The translations under genes were made by a program, and so were the position numbers. Positions 53,920 to 64,000 of a stretch of DNA of 64,000 nt are shown here, one piece after another. The notes below the pieces were generated by a model. That model had not been told where the DNA came from and ran no database searches. It was given only the letters and a program-made list of their open reading frames with translations. The DNA comes from Streptomyces hygroscopicus subsp. hygroscopicus (GTDB lineage: Bacteria > Actinomycetota > Actinomycetes > Streptomycetales > Streptomycetaceae). Positions within the stretch are counted from its first letter, which is position 1; every line of letters starts with the position of its first letter. The DNA lies in assembly GCF_030269125.1 (NCBI RefSeq), contig NZ_BSSM01000018.1:110407-174406 (forward strand), written 5' to 3'.

Positions 53920-56044
53920 GAAATGCCTCCCCTGGCTCGGTCGAGTCCTCCGGCCGCGCCGGTCCCTGCCCGGACTCCGGTCGTACGGCCATCGCGTCCG
54001 GCGCCCGATCCTCCGCGGACCGTTCCTCGGAGCGCTGCACGGACCCCGTGGGCCGGGGCACCACGCGCGCCCCGTTGCCGTTGCCGGGCAGCGCGGTCGG
54101 GTCGGTGGCGGGGGTGGCGGCGGACCGCCGGGGCGCGATGGGGGCGCGCGACGGCAGGGCGGGCACATGGCCGCCGCTCTGCTGCGCCGGGACGGTCGCC
54201 CGCTTCTCCTGCCGGGGCGTCCCTGAGTCGTCGGGGCGCCGACGGCGGCGCGCGTCCTTGGGTTCCAGCGGTATCGGGGAGCCCCGCAGCGGCTCGTCCG
54301 CGGTCCGGGGCAGGGTCAGCCGGAACTGCGAGCCGCCGCCCGGCTCGCCCCAGGCCTGCAGCCAGCCGCCGTGCAGCCGCGCGTCCTCCAGGGCGATGGA
54401 CAACCCGAGGCCGGTGCCCCCGGTGGTGCGGGCGCGGGCCGGGTCGGCCCGCCAGAAGCGGCTGAACACGCGGGTCGCCTCGCCCGGCTTGAGCCCGACG
54501 CCGTAGTCGCGCACCGCGACGGCGACCGCGCCGCCGGCCGCGGCCAGCTTGACGATGACGTCCTTGCCCTCGCCGTGCTCGACGGCGTTGACGACGAGAT
54601 TGCGCAGCACCCGCTCCACGCGCCGGGCGTCGGCCTCGGCGACCACGGGCTGGAGGTCGCCGACCACGCGTATCCGCGTGCCCTTGCGCTCGGCGAGCGG
54701 CTCGGCGCCGCCGACCACGCGCCGCACGACCTCCCTGAGGTCGATCGGCTCGGCCTCCAGCGCCGCCGCGCCCGCGTCGAAACGGCTGATCTCCAGCAGG
54801 TCCGCGAGCAGCGACTCGAAACGGTCCAACTGGTCGGCGAGCAGCTCGGCGGAGCGCGCGGTCACGGGGTCGAAGTCCTCGCGCGCCTCATGGATCACAT
54901 CGGCGGCCATACGGACGGTCGTCAGCGGGGTGCGCAGCTCGTGCGAGACGTCCGAGACGAACCGGCGCTGCATCCGCGACAGGTCCTCCAGCTGCTGGAT
55001 CTTGCCCTGGAGGTTCTGCGCCATCTTGTTGAATGCCTCGCCAAGACGGGCGATGTCGTCCTCGCCGGTGACCTTCATGCGCTCCTGGAGCCGCCCGGCG
55101 GACAGCCGCTCGGCGATCCCGGCCGCCATCCGCACCGGCGTGACGACCTGCCGCACCACCAGCCAGGCGATGGCGCCGAGCAGCACGACGACGAACAGCC
55201 CGGCGGTCGCCAGGGTGCCCTTGACCAGGCTCAGGGACTTCTCCTCCTGCGTGAGCGGGAAGAGGTAGTACAGCTCGTACGGCCGCCCGTTCGGGTCGTT
55301 GACCTGCTTGCCGATGACCAGCGCGGGCTGCGACTCCTTGCCGTTGGAGTAGACGATCCGGGTGTAGCTCTGGGCGGCCGTCATGCCGCTGTTGACCCGA
55401 TCGCGCAGGTCCGCGGGGATGCTGGAGGTCGGGTTGACGTTGCCGGAGCCACGGGGGCTGCGGCCGCCGCCGCTGTCGTCGCCGACGGGCAGCGTCACCA
55501 CGTCGAAGGCACCCGCTCCGCCGCTGGACAGCGACTCCACGAGATCGCTCATCCACTGGATGACGTTCTGCGTCGGCCGGCCGTCCGCACCGGCGGTGCC
55601 GTCCGTGCTGCCGTCGGCGGTGGCGGGCGCGGTACCGGTGCCCGTGCCGTTGGTGCCGGCCGCCTCGTCGGCGCGCTGCTTGGCCACCGCGAAACCGCCC
55701 GTGGCCTGGCTCTGCGAGGCGTGCACCTTCGCGTCCAGCAGACCGTTGCGCACCTGCCCGATCACGACGAAGCCGAGCAGCAGGACGACGCCCAGGGACA
55801 TCAGCAGGGTGGTGGCGACCACCCTGAGCTGGATGTTGCGCCGCCACAGCCGCATCACCGGCAGCAGCGGACGGCGCACCCAGCGCAGGAAGAGCCGCAG
55901 GACCGGGCTTCCCTGCACCCCGCCCCGCAGCAGTCCGCCCTCGAAGAAGCGCCCGACGCGCGTGCCCGACGCCGTCCGGCCGACAGGCCGCTTCGGACGC
56001 TCCCCGGGCAGGCCGGACCCCGAAACGGCACTGTCCTCGGACAT
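53909..56044 (-). CDS. mtrB: sensor histidine kinase MtrB
   Basis: 711 residues. Two membrane helices (about 75-97 and 285-305) flank a periplasmic-side domain, followed by a HAMP linker, the dimerisation helix with His368 in DVSHELRTP, and an ATP-binding domain with NLVVNAVEHG, DYGVGL and GGTGLGLSI. It ends with a Pro/Ala/Arg-rich tail of about 140 residues that is probably disordered. MtrB phosphorylates MtrA to control cell wall, osmotic and development genes. ATG 56044 starts 1 bp after the mtrA stop. The mtrA-mtrB-lpqB order is the conserved actinobacterial operon. Confidence 0.96.
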   Translation of the reverse strand: MSEDSAVSGSGLPGERPKRPVGRTASGTRVGRFFEGGLLRGGVQGSPVLRLFLRWVRRPLLPVMRLWRRNIQLRVVATTLLMSLGVVLLLGFVVIGQVRNGLLDAKVHASQSQATGGFAVAKQRADEAAGTNGTGTGTAPATADGSTDGTAGADGRPTQNVIQWMSDLVESLSSGGAGAFDVVTLPVGDDSGGGRSPRGSGNVNPTSSIPADLRDRVNSGMTAAQSYTRIVYSNGKESQPALVIGKQVNDPNGRPYELYYLFPLTQEEKSLSLVKGTLATAGLFVVVLLGAIAWLVVRQVVTPVRMAAGIAERLSAGRLQERMKVTGEDDIARLGEAFNKMAQNLQGKIQQLEDLSRMQRRFVSDVSHELRTPLTTVRMAADVIHEAREDFDPVTARSAELLADQLDRFESLLADLLEISRFDAGAAALEAEPIDLREVVRRVVGGAEPLAERKGTRIRVVGDLQPVVAEADARRVERVLRNLVVNAVEHGEGKDVIVKLAAAGGAVAVAVRDYGVGLKPGEATRVFSRFWRADPARARTTGGTGLGLSIALEDARLHGGWLQAWGEPGGGSQFRLTLPRTADEPLRGSPIPLEPKDARRRRRPDDSGTPRQEKRATVPAQQSGGHVPALPSRAPIAPRRSAATPATDPTALPGNGNGARVVPRPTGSVQRSEERSAEDRAPDAMAVRPESGQGPARPEDSTEPGEAFRGR

Positions 56045-56045
56045 G

Positions 56046-56735
56046 TCAGCTCGGTCCGGCCTTGTAACCGACGCCACGGACGGTCACCACGATCTCCGGC
56101 CGCTCCGGGTCCTTCTCGACCTTGGAGCGCAGCCGCTGGACGTGCACGTTGACGAGGCGGGTGTCGGCGGCGTGGCGGTAGCCCCACACCTGTTCGAGCA
56201 GCACCTCGCGGGTGAAGACCTGCCAGGGCTTGCGGGCGAGCGCGACCAGCAGGTCGAACTCCAGCGGGGTCAGCGCGATCGACTGCCCGTCCCGCTTCAC
56301 CGAGTGGCCGGCCACGTCGATGACCAGGTCACCGATGGTCAGCTGCTCGGGCGCCGGCTCCTCGGAGCGCCGCAGCCGCGCCCGGATCCGGGCCACCAGC
56401 TCCTTCGGCTTGAACGGCTTGACGATGTAGTCGTCCGCGCCCGACTCCAGGCCCACCACGACGTCGACGGTGTCGCTCTTGGCCGTGAGCATCACGATCG
56501 GCACCCCGGACTCGGCCCGGATCAGCCGGCACACCTCGATACCGTCCCGTCCGGGCAGCATCAGGTCGAGCAGTACCAGGTCGGGCTTGCTCTCACGGAA
56601 CGCGGCCAGCGCCTTGTCGCCGTCGGCTACGAAAGACGGCTCAAAACCTTCACCACGCAGCACGATGCCGAGCATCTCGGCCAGTGCGGTGTCGTCGTCG
56701 ACGACAAGGACTCGTCCCTTCATAAACGACATCAT
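56046..56735 (-). CDS. mtrA: response regulator MtrA
   Basis: 229 residues, OmpR family. The receiver domain has the phosphoacceptor Asp57 (LVLLDLMLPGRDG), and a winged-helix DNA-binding domain follows (FTREVLLEQVWGYRH, VRGVGYKAG). In Streptomyces MtrA represses development and antibiotic genes and controls osmotic response. Start ATG 56735 (MMSFMKGR), with GAGAATGGG directly upstream; internal ATGs at 56732 and 56723 are alternatives. It is the first gene of mtrA-mtrB-lpqB. Confidence 0.97.
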   Translation of the reverse strand: MMSFMKGRVLVVDDDTALAEMLGIVLRGEGFEPSFVADGDKALAAFRESKPDLVLLDLMLPGRDGIEVCRLIRAESGVPIVMLTAKSDTVDVVVGLESGADDYIVKPFKPKELVARIRARLRRSEEPAPEQLTIGDLVIDVAGHSVKRDGQSIALTPLEFDLLVALARKPWQVFTREVLLEQVWGYRHAADTRLVNVHVQRLRSKVEKDPERPEIVVTVRGVGYKAGPS

Positions 56736-56739
56736 CCCA

Positions 56740-56795
56740 TTCTCGTAACAGTGACAGAGGCGCTGGTGAGCGAGGTCACTGGCCGGTGACGATAG
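56740..56795 (-). promoter_or_regulatory. GTCAC/GTGAC motifs upstream of mtrA
   Basis: On the plus strand GTAACAGTGAC (near 56745) and the dyad GTCACTGGCCGGTGAC (56775-56790) lie in the mtrA promoter region. MtrA is known to recognise GTNAC-type repeats, so these are candidate autoregulatory sites. Spacing is not a perfect match to the published direct repeat. Confidence 0.4.
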
Positions 56796-56844
56796 TCGTA
56801 CGGAGCCATCACTGTCTGCCCCCGACCGTCTCACGCGGTGTCCC

Positions 56845-56873
56845 GCGGCGCCGGATCGCGGGTCCGGCGCCGC
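56845..56873 (-). terminator. terminator after mtnA
   Basis: Perfect 11-bp stem (56845-56855 with 56863-56873) and 7-nt loop, 8 bp past the mtnA stop and ahead of mtrA. Confidence 0.75.
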
Positions 56874-56880
56874 GCTCCGA

Positions 56881-58023
56881 TCAGCCGATCGCCGCCTCGC
56901 GCGCCCGCTTGCACACCCCCGCGAGCGCCTCGCCCGACACGGGCGTGACGGCCCCTTCCTCGGTGACGATGGCCGTCACCAGCTCGGGCGGCGTCACATC
57001 GAACGCCGGGTTGTACGCCCGCGTCCCCAGCGGCGCCACCGGGATCCCGCCGCCGGGCCCCGTCACCTGCGCCTGCGGTGCCATCACCTCGGTCACCTCG
57101 AAGCCGGGCCGCTGCTCGACCTCGATGGACGCCCCGTCGGGCGTGTCCGGATCGATCGTCGTCAGCGGCGCCACCACGATGAACGGCACCCCGTGGTGGC
57201 GCGCGAGCACGGCGAGCGGATAGCTGCCCACCTTGTTCGCCACCGAGCCGTCCGCCGCGATCCGGTCCGCCCCGATCAGCACCGCGTCCACCTCGCCCGC
57301 CGCGAACAGCGAGCCCGCCGCGTTGTCGGTGAGCAGGGAGTACGCCATGCCGTTGCGGGCCGCCTCGTACGCCGTCAGCCGCGCGCCCTGGAGCAGCGGA
57401 CGCGTCTCGTCCACCCACAGCCGCCGCAGCCGCCCCGCGCGATGGGCCGCGAGCGCCACCGCGAAGGCCGTGCCCTCCCCGCCCGAGACCAGCGCACCGG
57501 TGTTGCAGTGGGTGAGGATCCGGTGTCCGCCGCCGGGCACCAGCTCGTCCAGCAGCGCCAGGCCGTGCACCGCCATCCGGGCGCTGGCCTCCGCGTCCTG
57601 CCGGTGCAGTGTCCGCGCCGCGGCCAGCGCCGCCTCGGCCGCCGCGACCGGGTCACCGCTCCTGGCCAGCTCGGCCTCGTGCGCGGCACGCGCCCGGCGC
57701 ACTCCGACGGAGAGGTTCACCGCGGTGGGCCGCGCCTCCTCGATGGCCCGCGCGGCCTCGGGCACGTCGAAGCCCCGCGCGGCGGCGAGCGCCACGCCGT
57801 ACGCCCCCGCGATCCCCAGCAGCGGCGCCCCGCGCACGGCGAGCGAACGGATCGCCTCCACCAGCGCCGGCGCGTCCGTGCACACCAGCTCGACCTCCTC
57901 CACGGGAAGCCTCGTCTGATCGAGAAGGACCAGTACGGGACCTTCGGGTGGTTCCTCCCATCGGATCGCCGGTACTCCGGACGGCCGTTCGTCCCCACCG
58001 CTTCGTGCCTGATGATCAGCCAT
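56881..58023 (-). CDS. mtnA: methylthioribose-1-phosphate isomerase
   Basis: 380 residues of the eIF2B-related MtnA family, methionine salvage pathway. It converts methylthioribose-1-phosphate to methylthioribulose-1-phosphate. The catalytic Cys173 is in THCNTGALVSGG and Asp253 in IGADRIAADGS, spaced as in characterised MtnA. VRGAPLLGIAGAYG near residue 64 is also conserved. ATG 58023 lacks a ribosome site and may be leaderless (CAGACT ends 6 nt upstream). No other methionine-salvage gene is nearby. Confidence 0.93.
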   Translation of the reverse strand: MADHQARSGGDERPSGVPAIRWEEPPEGPVLVLLDQTRLPVEEVELVCTDAPALVEAIRSLAVRGAPLLGIAGAYGVALAAARGFDVPEAARAIEEARPTAVNLSVGVRRARAAHEAELARSGDPVAAAEAALAAARTLHRQDAEASARMAVHGLALLDELVPGGGHRILTHCNTGALVSGGEGTAFAVALAAHRAGRLRRLWVDETRPLLQGARLTAYEAARNGMAYSLLTDNAAGSLFAAGEVDAVLIGADRIAADGSVANKVGSYPLAVLARHHGVPFIVVAPLTTIDPDTPDGASIEVEQRPGFEVTEVMAPQAQVTGPGGGIPVAPLGTRAYNPAFDVTPPELVTAIVTEEGAVTPVSGEALAGVCKRAREAAIG

Positions 58024-58163
58024 GGGATCAGTCTGCCCCGGACACCTCGGACAACTGAAGGCATCCGGCCCCCACCTCGCCCGGACCCGACTTGACCGAG
58101 CCATGGCACGATGTCCACCAACCTGCCGCCGCGACCGCGGACGGGCACCGAGAAGGAGCTCCG
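58024..58163. other. divergent promoter region mtnA / membrane operon
   Basis: 140 bp. It holds the likely leaderless mtnA start signal on one side and the AAGGAG ribosome site of the membrane operon on the other. No palindromic operator stands out. Confidence 0.4.
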
Positions 58164-59507
58164 ATGACAGACACTCCGGGCTGGGCCTCGCCCGGATCCG
58201 ACCCGACGCCCGAGGGCCGGGAACCCGGCGCGTCCGACAGCACCGACCAGCCCGGATCCGGTCCCGGCGCGTCCGCTTCGCAGCCGGGCCCGCAGCCGCA
58301 GGGCCCAGGCGCGCAGTGGTCCGGCCAGCAGCCGCCACCGGGCCGGTGGTCCGCACCCACCGGCGCCCCCGGCCAGACCCCGCCACCCCCGCCGCCCGGC
58401 CCCGGCTGGGGCGGCCCCGGCACGCCCGGAGGCTACGGAGGCCCCCCTGGGTACGGTGGTTACGGCGCTCCCGGCCACGGAGCCTGGGGCGGCGGCTGGG
58501 GCGGTCCCCCGCCCGCGGCCAAGCCCGGTGTCATCCCGCTGCGCCCGCTCGGCGTCGGCGAGATCCTCGACGGCGCCGTCTCCACCCTGCGCACCTACTG
58601 GCGCACCGTCCTCGGCATATCCCTGACCCTCGCGCTGGTCACGGAGATCACCGCGGTCCTCCTCCAGGGTCTCTTCCTGAACAAGACCGTCGCGCGGACC
58701 TCCCTCGGCGACCCGACCATCACGCCCACCGAAGCCCTGCGCATCATGGGCGAGTCCTTCCTCAGCTCCATAATCCTCGGCCTGATCACCATGATCGGCA
58801 CGCTCATCGCCACCGCGATGCTCACGAGCGTGACCAGCCGGGCGGTCCTCGGCAGGCCGGCCACCCCGGGCGAGGCGTGGCGCGAGGCCCGCCCGCAGTT
58901 GTGGAAGCTGTTCGGCCAGCTGGTCCTGCTCTTCCTCATGGGCTTCGGCATCATGCTGGTCGCCTCGGTCCCGGGCGTCATCGGCTTCCTCGGCGGCAGC
59001 AAGGGCGCCGGAATCGCGCTCCTGATCATCGGCTTCCTCGCCGGGATGGTCGTCCTCATCTGGCTGACGGTGCGCTTCTCCCTGGCCGCGCCCGCGCTGA
59101 TGCTGGAGAAGCAGGGCGTCATACAGTCCCTGCGCCGCTCCACGAAGCTGGTGCACGGCTCCTGGTGGCGCATCCTCGGCATCCAGCTGCTCGCCGGGCT
59201 CATCGTCGCCGTCATCAGGGTGGTGATCTCGATTCCCTTCACCGTCATCGCCCTGATCGCGGGCGGCGACGGTCTGTCCGGCCTGATGGGCCAGAACGGC
59301 GGCCACGTCGGCTGGACCTTCCTGGTGATCGCCGGGATCGGCGCGGTGATCGGCACCACCATCACCCTGCCGGTCTCCGCCTGCGTCACCGTGTTCCTCT
59401 ACATCGACCAGCGCATCCGCCGCGAGGGCCTCGACCTCGAACTGGCCCGCGCCGCCGGTGTCCAGGGCGCCGCCACCGGCGCCCCCGGTCCCGTCCCGGG
59501 GAGCTGA
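58164..59507 (+). CDS. Gly/Pro-rich multi-spanning membrane protein
   Basis: 447 residues. The first 130 are Gly/Pro/Gln-rich and disordered (PGYGGYGAPGHG repeats). The rest has about six hydrophobic helices in a glycerophosphoryl-diester-phosphodiesterase-membrane-domain-like or DUF7847-like arrangement (PLGVGEILDGAVSTLRTYWRTVLG, SLRRSTKLVHGSWWRILG). The function is unknown. AAGGAG 5 nt before ATG 58164 is a strong ribosome site. It heads a tightly packed operon with DUF4129, DUF4350, MoxR and DUF58 genes, so it may help assemble or anchor that system. Confidence 0.8.
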   Translation: MTDTPGWASPGSDPTPEGREPGASDSTDQPGSGPGASASQPGPQPQGPGAQWSGQQPPPGRWSAPTGAPGQTPPPPPPGPGWGGPGTPGGYGGPPGYGGYGAPGHGAWGGGWGGPPPAAKPGVIPLRPLGVGEILDGAVSTLRTYWRTVLGISLTLALVTEITAVLLQGLFLNKTVARTSLGDPTITPTEALRIMGESFLSSIILGLITMIGTLIATAMLTSVTSRAVLGRPATPGEAWREARPQLWKLFGQLVLLFLMGFGIMLVASVPGVIGFLGGSKGAGIALLIIGFLAGMVVLIWLTVRFSLAAPALMLEKQGVIQSLRRSTKLVHGSWWRILGIQLLAGLIVAVIRVVISIPFTVIALIAGGDGLSGLMGQNGGHVGWTFLVIAGIGAVIGTTITLPVSACVTVFLYIDQRIRREGLDLELARAAGVQGAATGAPGPVPGS

Positions 59508-59511
59508 CGGG

Positions 59512-60294
59512 GTGCTTCTCACGGGGGGAATGTTCACGGCGCCGGGCCGGCCCGGCGCCGTGGCCACAGCCGTACACGGCCTGCTGCGCGCCTCGGGCAC
59601 GTCCGTCCTCGCGGCGGGCGGCCCGGGGGACGGGCCGCCGGTGACCGTCCCGCGCGATCCCGCCCGCGAGGCGGCCCGGCGCGAGCTGGCCAAGCGCATG
59701 TACCACGAGAACGACCCCAGCCTGTGGGAACGCGCCCTGAAGGCGTTCGGCGACTGGCTCGACGGTCTGTTCCGCAGCGCGTCCGCGCCGACCCCCGGCG
59801 GCACCGTCGGACTGTGGGTCGTGATCCTCTTCGTCGTCGCCGTCCTGGCCGCCCTGTGGTGGCGCCTGGGCACCCCTCGCCGCCGCCCCGCCCGCGCCAC
59901 CGCCGTCCTGTTCGACGACGGCCCGCGCAGCGCCGCCGAACACCGCGCGGCCGGCGAGGCACACGCGGCCCAGGGCCATTGGAGCCAGGCCGTGCAGGAA
60001 CGCATGCGCGCCATCGTCCGCTCCCTGGAGGAGCGCACCGTGCTCGACATCCGGCCGGGCCGCACCGCCGACGAGGCCGCCGCCGAAGCCGGCCGCGCCC
60101 TGCCGGCACACACCGACCGACTGCGCGCCGCCGCCCGCGAGTTCGACGACGTGACATACGGCGGACGCGGCGCGAGCGAGCAGTCGTACCGCCGTCTCGC
60201 CGAACTCGACCGCGACCTGGAGCGCACCAGGCCCGCCCACGCCGACAGCACGGCCGACACGGCCCACAGCACCAGCCAGGGGGTCGCCGAGTGA
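59512..60294 (+). CDS. DUF4129 membrane protein
   Basis: 260 residues. An N-terminal helix, then a short extracellular part, one central helix (TVGLWVVILFVVAVLAALWW) and a cytoplasmic DUF4129-like tail (AHAAQGHWSQAVQERMRAIVRSLEERTVLDIRPGRTADE). The tail resembles a transglutaminase-associated region seen in MoxR/DUF58 operons. GTG 59512 has GGGGAG 9 nt upstream and lies 4 bp after the previous stop. Its own stop overlaps the next GTG (GTGA). Confidence 0.82.
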   Translation: MLLTGGMFTAPGRPGAVATAVHGLLRASGTSVLAAGGPGDGPPVTVPRDPAREAARRELAKRMYHENDPSLWERALKAFGDWLDGLFRSASAPTPGGTVGLWVVILFVVAVLAALWWRLGTPRRRPARATAVLFDDGPRSAAEHRAAGEAHAAQGHWSQAVQERMRAIVRSLEERTVLDIRPGRTADEAAAEAGRALPAHTDRLRAAAREFDDVTYGGRGASEQSYRRLAELDRDLERTRPAHADSTADTAHSTSQGVAE

Positions 60295-61477
60295 CCGCCG
60301 AGGCCGCGGCGCCCACCACCTCCACCGCGCCCACGGCCCGCGCCGTGTGGACCCGGACACGAGGCATCGTCCTCGCTGCCGTCCTCCTCCTGGCCGCGGC
60401 CGTCGTCATGGCCGCCATACGCTCCAGCGAGCGGCACGGCGCGCTGGACCCCCGCTCCGCCGACCCCTACGGCAGCCACGCCGTCGCCCAGCTGCTGGCC
60501 GACCGGGGGGTCACCACGCGCGTGGTCACCACGCTGCGCGCCGCCCGCGCCGCCGCCGGCCCCGACACCACCCTCCTGGTAGCCGTCCCCGATCGCCTGA
60601 CCGACAGCCAGCAGACCGAACTGCGCCGGGCGACCTCGGCCTCCGGCGGGCGCACCGTCCTCGTGGCGGCGAGCGGCTGGTCCGTCGGACGACTCGCCCC
60701 CGGCGTCAGCGCCGACCCCGCCGACAGCCTCGGCACCACCCTGGCCCCCGGCTGCGCCCTGCCCGAGGCCCGGCGCGCGGGCGACGCCGACACCGGCGGC
60801 ATCCGCTACACCACCACCCGGCTCGACGCCGACTCCTGCTACCCCAGCGCCCGCCTCGCCACCCTGCTGCGCGTCCCGGCCGCCTCGGGGGGCGACACCG
60901 TCGTGCTCGGCGCGCCCGACATCCTGTACAACGACCGCCTCGACCAGCGGGGCAACGCCTCGCTCGCCCTGCAGCTCCTCGGCTCCCGCCCCCATCTGGT
61001 CTGGTACCTCCCCTCACTCTCCGACGCCCCCGCCGCCGACGGCGACCGCAAGAGCTTCCTCGGCCTGATCCCCTCGGGCTGGCTGTGGGCCACCCTCCAG
61101 CTGTTCATCGCGGCCGTGCTCGCCGCCTTCTGGCGGGGACGCCGCTTCGGACCGCTGGTGCCCGAACAGCTCCCCGTCGCGATCCGGGCCTCCGAGACCG
61201 CCGAAGGCCGCGCCCGCCTCTACCGCAAGGCCAACGCCCGCGACCGAGCGGCCGCCGCGCTGCGCTCCGCCGCCCGCACCCGCCTCGCCCCGCTCGTCGG
61301 GGTGCCCGTCGCTCAGGCGCACGCGCCCGAGGCCCTGCTCCCCGCCCTGTCCGCCCATCTCGCCGGAGACGGACAGGAACTGCGCTCCCTGCTCTTCGGG
61401 CCGCCGCCCGGCGACGACACGGCCCTGATCGCACTGACCGACCAACTCGACGCCCTCGAAAGAGAGGTACGCCGTTC

Positions 61478-61481
<4 letters not shown>
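60291..61481 (+). CDS. DUF4350 membrane protein
   Basis: 396 residues: an N-terminal helix (IVLAAVLLLAAAVVMAA), an external GATase-like domain of about 230 residues (DPYGSHAVAQLLADRGV, LLVAVPDRLTDSQ, DILYNDRLDQRGNA), a second helix (LWATLQLFIAAVLAAFW) and a cytoplasmic helical tail. It matches the DUF4350 architecture found beside MoxR genes in actinobacteria. It overlaps both neighbours by 4 bp (GTGA, ATGA), so it is strictly coupled. Confidence 0.85.
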
Positions 61482-62469
<988 letters not shown>

Positions 62470-62470
<1 letters not shown>

Positions 62471-63780
62471 TGGCGCTCACCGGACGCGCCGCCCTGCTCG
62501 CGGCCCTCGGCTCCCTCCCGGTCGGCATCCTGGAACCGGGCTGGACGGGCCTCCTCGCGGTCAACGGCCCGCTGGCCCTGGCCTGCGCGTGCGACTTCGC
62601 GCTGGCCGCGCCCGTACGACGCCTGGTCCTGAACCGCTCCGGTGACACCACCGCCCGGCTCGGTGAGGGCGCCGAGGTCACACTCACGGTCGCGAACCCG
62701 TCGCGCCGCACGCTGCGGGCACAGCTCCGGGACGGCTGGCCGCCCAGCAGCTGGCTGCCCGGGACGGAGGTCGAGGCGTCCCGGCACCGGCTGACCGTGC
62801 CTTCGGGTGAGCGCCGACGGGTGACCACCCGGTTGCGTCCCACCCGCCGAGGCGACCGCCAGGCGGACCGCGTCACGATCCGCTCCTACGGCCCTCTCGG
62901 GCTGTTCTCCCGCCAGGGCGCCCACCGGGTGCCCTGGTCTGTACGGGTTCTGCCCCCGTTCACGAGCCGGAAGCATCTTCCGTCGAAACTCGCTCGATTG
63001 CGTGAACTCGACGGTCGTACAAGCGTTTTGACCCGCGGTGAGGGAACGGAGTTCGACAGTCTGCGCGAGTACGTCCCCGGCGACGACACCCGCTCGATCG
63101 ACTGGCGGGCAACCGCCCGGCAGTCCACGGTCGCCGTGCGCACCTGGCGTCCCGAACGCGACCGCCACATCCTTCTCGTCCTGGACACCGGCCGTACCTC
63201 GGCCGGGCGGGTGGGTGACGCCCCGCGCCTGGACGCCGCCATGGACGCGGCCCTCCTTCTCGCGGCGCTCGCCTCCCGGGCCGGCGACCGCGTGGACCTG
63301 CTCGCTTACGACCGCCGGGTGCGCGCCCTGGTCCAGGGCCGCTCCGCGAACGAGCTGCTGCCCTCCCTCGTCGGCGCGATGGCCACGCTGGAGCCGGAAC
63401 TCGTGGAGACCGACAGCCGGGGCCTGACCTCCACGGCACTCCGTACGGCGCCGCGGCGTTCCCTCATCGTGCTGCTCACGACCCTGGACGCGGCACCCGT
63501 GGAGCAGGGGCTGCTCCCCGTCCTGCCGCAGCTCACGCAACGCCATACGGTGCTGGTCGCCGCGGTGGCGGACCCGTACATCGCCCGCATGGCGACGTCA
63601 CGGGGCAGCGTCGAGTCGGTCTACGAGGCGGCGGCGGCCGCCCAGGCGCAGAACGAACGGCAGCGCACCGCGGACAAGCTGCGCCGGCACGGTGTCACGG
63701 TGGTGGACGCGACTCCGGAGAACCTGGCGCCGGCTCTGGCGGACGCGTATCTGGCTCTGAAGGCGGCGGGTCGGCTCTGA
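62470..63780 (+). CDS. DUF58 (VWA-like) membrane protein
   Basis: 436 residues. Two N-terminal helices, a beta-rich middle, then the DUF58 signature (EFDSLREYVPGDDTRSIDWRATAR) and a von Willebrand A-like domain with the metal-site start LLVLDTGRTS. DUF58 and MoxR proteins are usually paired and act on the cell envelope in some bacteria. TGATG overlap couples it to moxR. It is the last gene of the operon, convergent with the rRNA operon. Confidence 0.92.
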
Positions 63781-63842
63781 GTCGGCGCCGACCCGCCGCC
63801 CTTCGGGGGCATCCCGTGCCGGAAAACCGGCCGTGAACGCAG

Positions 63843-63870
63843 AAAACCCCCGCACCAGAGGTGCGGGGGC
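63843..63870. terminator. rRNA operon terminator
   Basis: 9-bp perfect stem CCCCCGCAC (63847-63855) with GTGCGGGGG (63861-63869), 5-nt loop. On the minus strand it is followed by TTTT, 14 nt after the 5S 3' end. It may also stop the DUF58 operon from the other side. Confidence 0.9.
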
Positions 63871-63883
63871 TTTCCCAAAAATT

Positions 63884-64000
63884 GTTCGGCGGCGTCCTAC
63901 TCTCCCACAGGGTCCCCCCTGCAGTACCATCGGCGCTGAAAGGCTTAGCTTCCGGGTTCGGAATGTAACCGGGCGTTTCCCTAACGCTATAACCACCGAA
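63884..64000 (-). rRNA. rrf: 5S ribosomal RNA (5' end at window edge)
   Basis: The minus strand reads TTCGGTGGTTATAGCGTTAG at the window edge through CCCGGTTACATTCCGAACC to GGACGCCGCCGAAC, the complete streptomycete 5S sequence apart from one or two 5' bases. The terminal stem GGTGG/CCGCC is evident. It marks the 3' end of an rRNA operon extending beyond the window. Confidence 0.97.

Overview
The window is about 64 kb of very GC-rich DNA with nearly all G/C third codon positions, frequent GTG/TTG starts and actinobacterial gene neighbours (mtrA-mtrB-lpqB-comF-hpf-secA, a 180-kDa-class NAD glutamate dehydrogenase, two membrane Ser/Thr kinases). This fits the core chromosome of a Streptomyces, in an order that from memory resembles the SCO2972-SCO3018 region of S. 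coelicolor. No plasmid, phage, transposon or CRISPR signature was seen.

Layout. 1-8.5 kb: prfB (edge-truncated), the kinases pkaB and pkaA, and divergently a large FHA/FtsK-like protein. 8.6-12.3 kb: a sugar ABC importer (lipoprotein plus two permeases, no ATPase). 12.4-19.3 kb: three consecutive proteins that fuse a family-2 glycosyltransferase to a TagF-like CDP-glycerol-type phosphotransferase. 19.4-20.4 kb: the ohr/ohrR peroxide pair. 20.4-27.2 kb: two divergent membrane GT-C enzymes, a GT2, galE and an ADP-ribosylglycohydrolase. 27.2-35.6 kb: a TetR regulator, a TagGH-type exporter, a fourth GT2-TagF fusion, another GT2, a multi-spanning membrane protein and a GtrA-like fragment. 35.6-49.7 kb: gdh, a PfpI protein, a HAD protein, two small hypothetical genes, secA, a GNAT acetyltransferase, an AlkX/YcaQ-type DNA glycosylase and an orphan response regulator. 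49.9-58.0 kb: hpf, comF, lpqB-mtrB-mtrA and mtnA. 58.1-63.8 kb: a tightly coupled five-gene membrane/MoxR/DUF58 operon, convergent with an rRNA operon whose 5S gene lies at the right edge.

How the genes work together. 12.4-35.5 kb looks like a cell-wall glycopolymer locus: glycosyltransferases and TagF-like polymerases build a phosphate-containing polymer, GalE supplies UDP-galactose-type sugars, and TagG/TagH export it. The standout observation is that the four GT2-TagF fusions show complementary decay of active-site motifs. Copies 1 and 3 keep glycosyltransferase motifs but have altered His-Gly-Thr-Pro motifs in the phosphotransferase half. Copies 2 and 4 keep the His motif but have damaged glycosyltransferase halves. 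This suggests they work as complementary partners rather than four equivalent enzymes.

Other points of interest: a degenerate 99-100 bp tandem repeat between pkaB and prfB; two DnaA-box-like 9-mers upstream of comF; an unannotated GtrA-like C-terminal fragment; an arginine-for-lysine Walker A in the FHA protein; a roughly 160-residue insertion in one sugar permease; and a set of probably leaderless genes. All family assignments come from reading the sequence; no database search was run.
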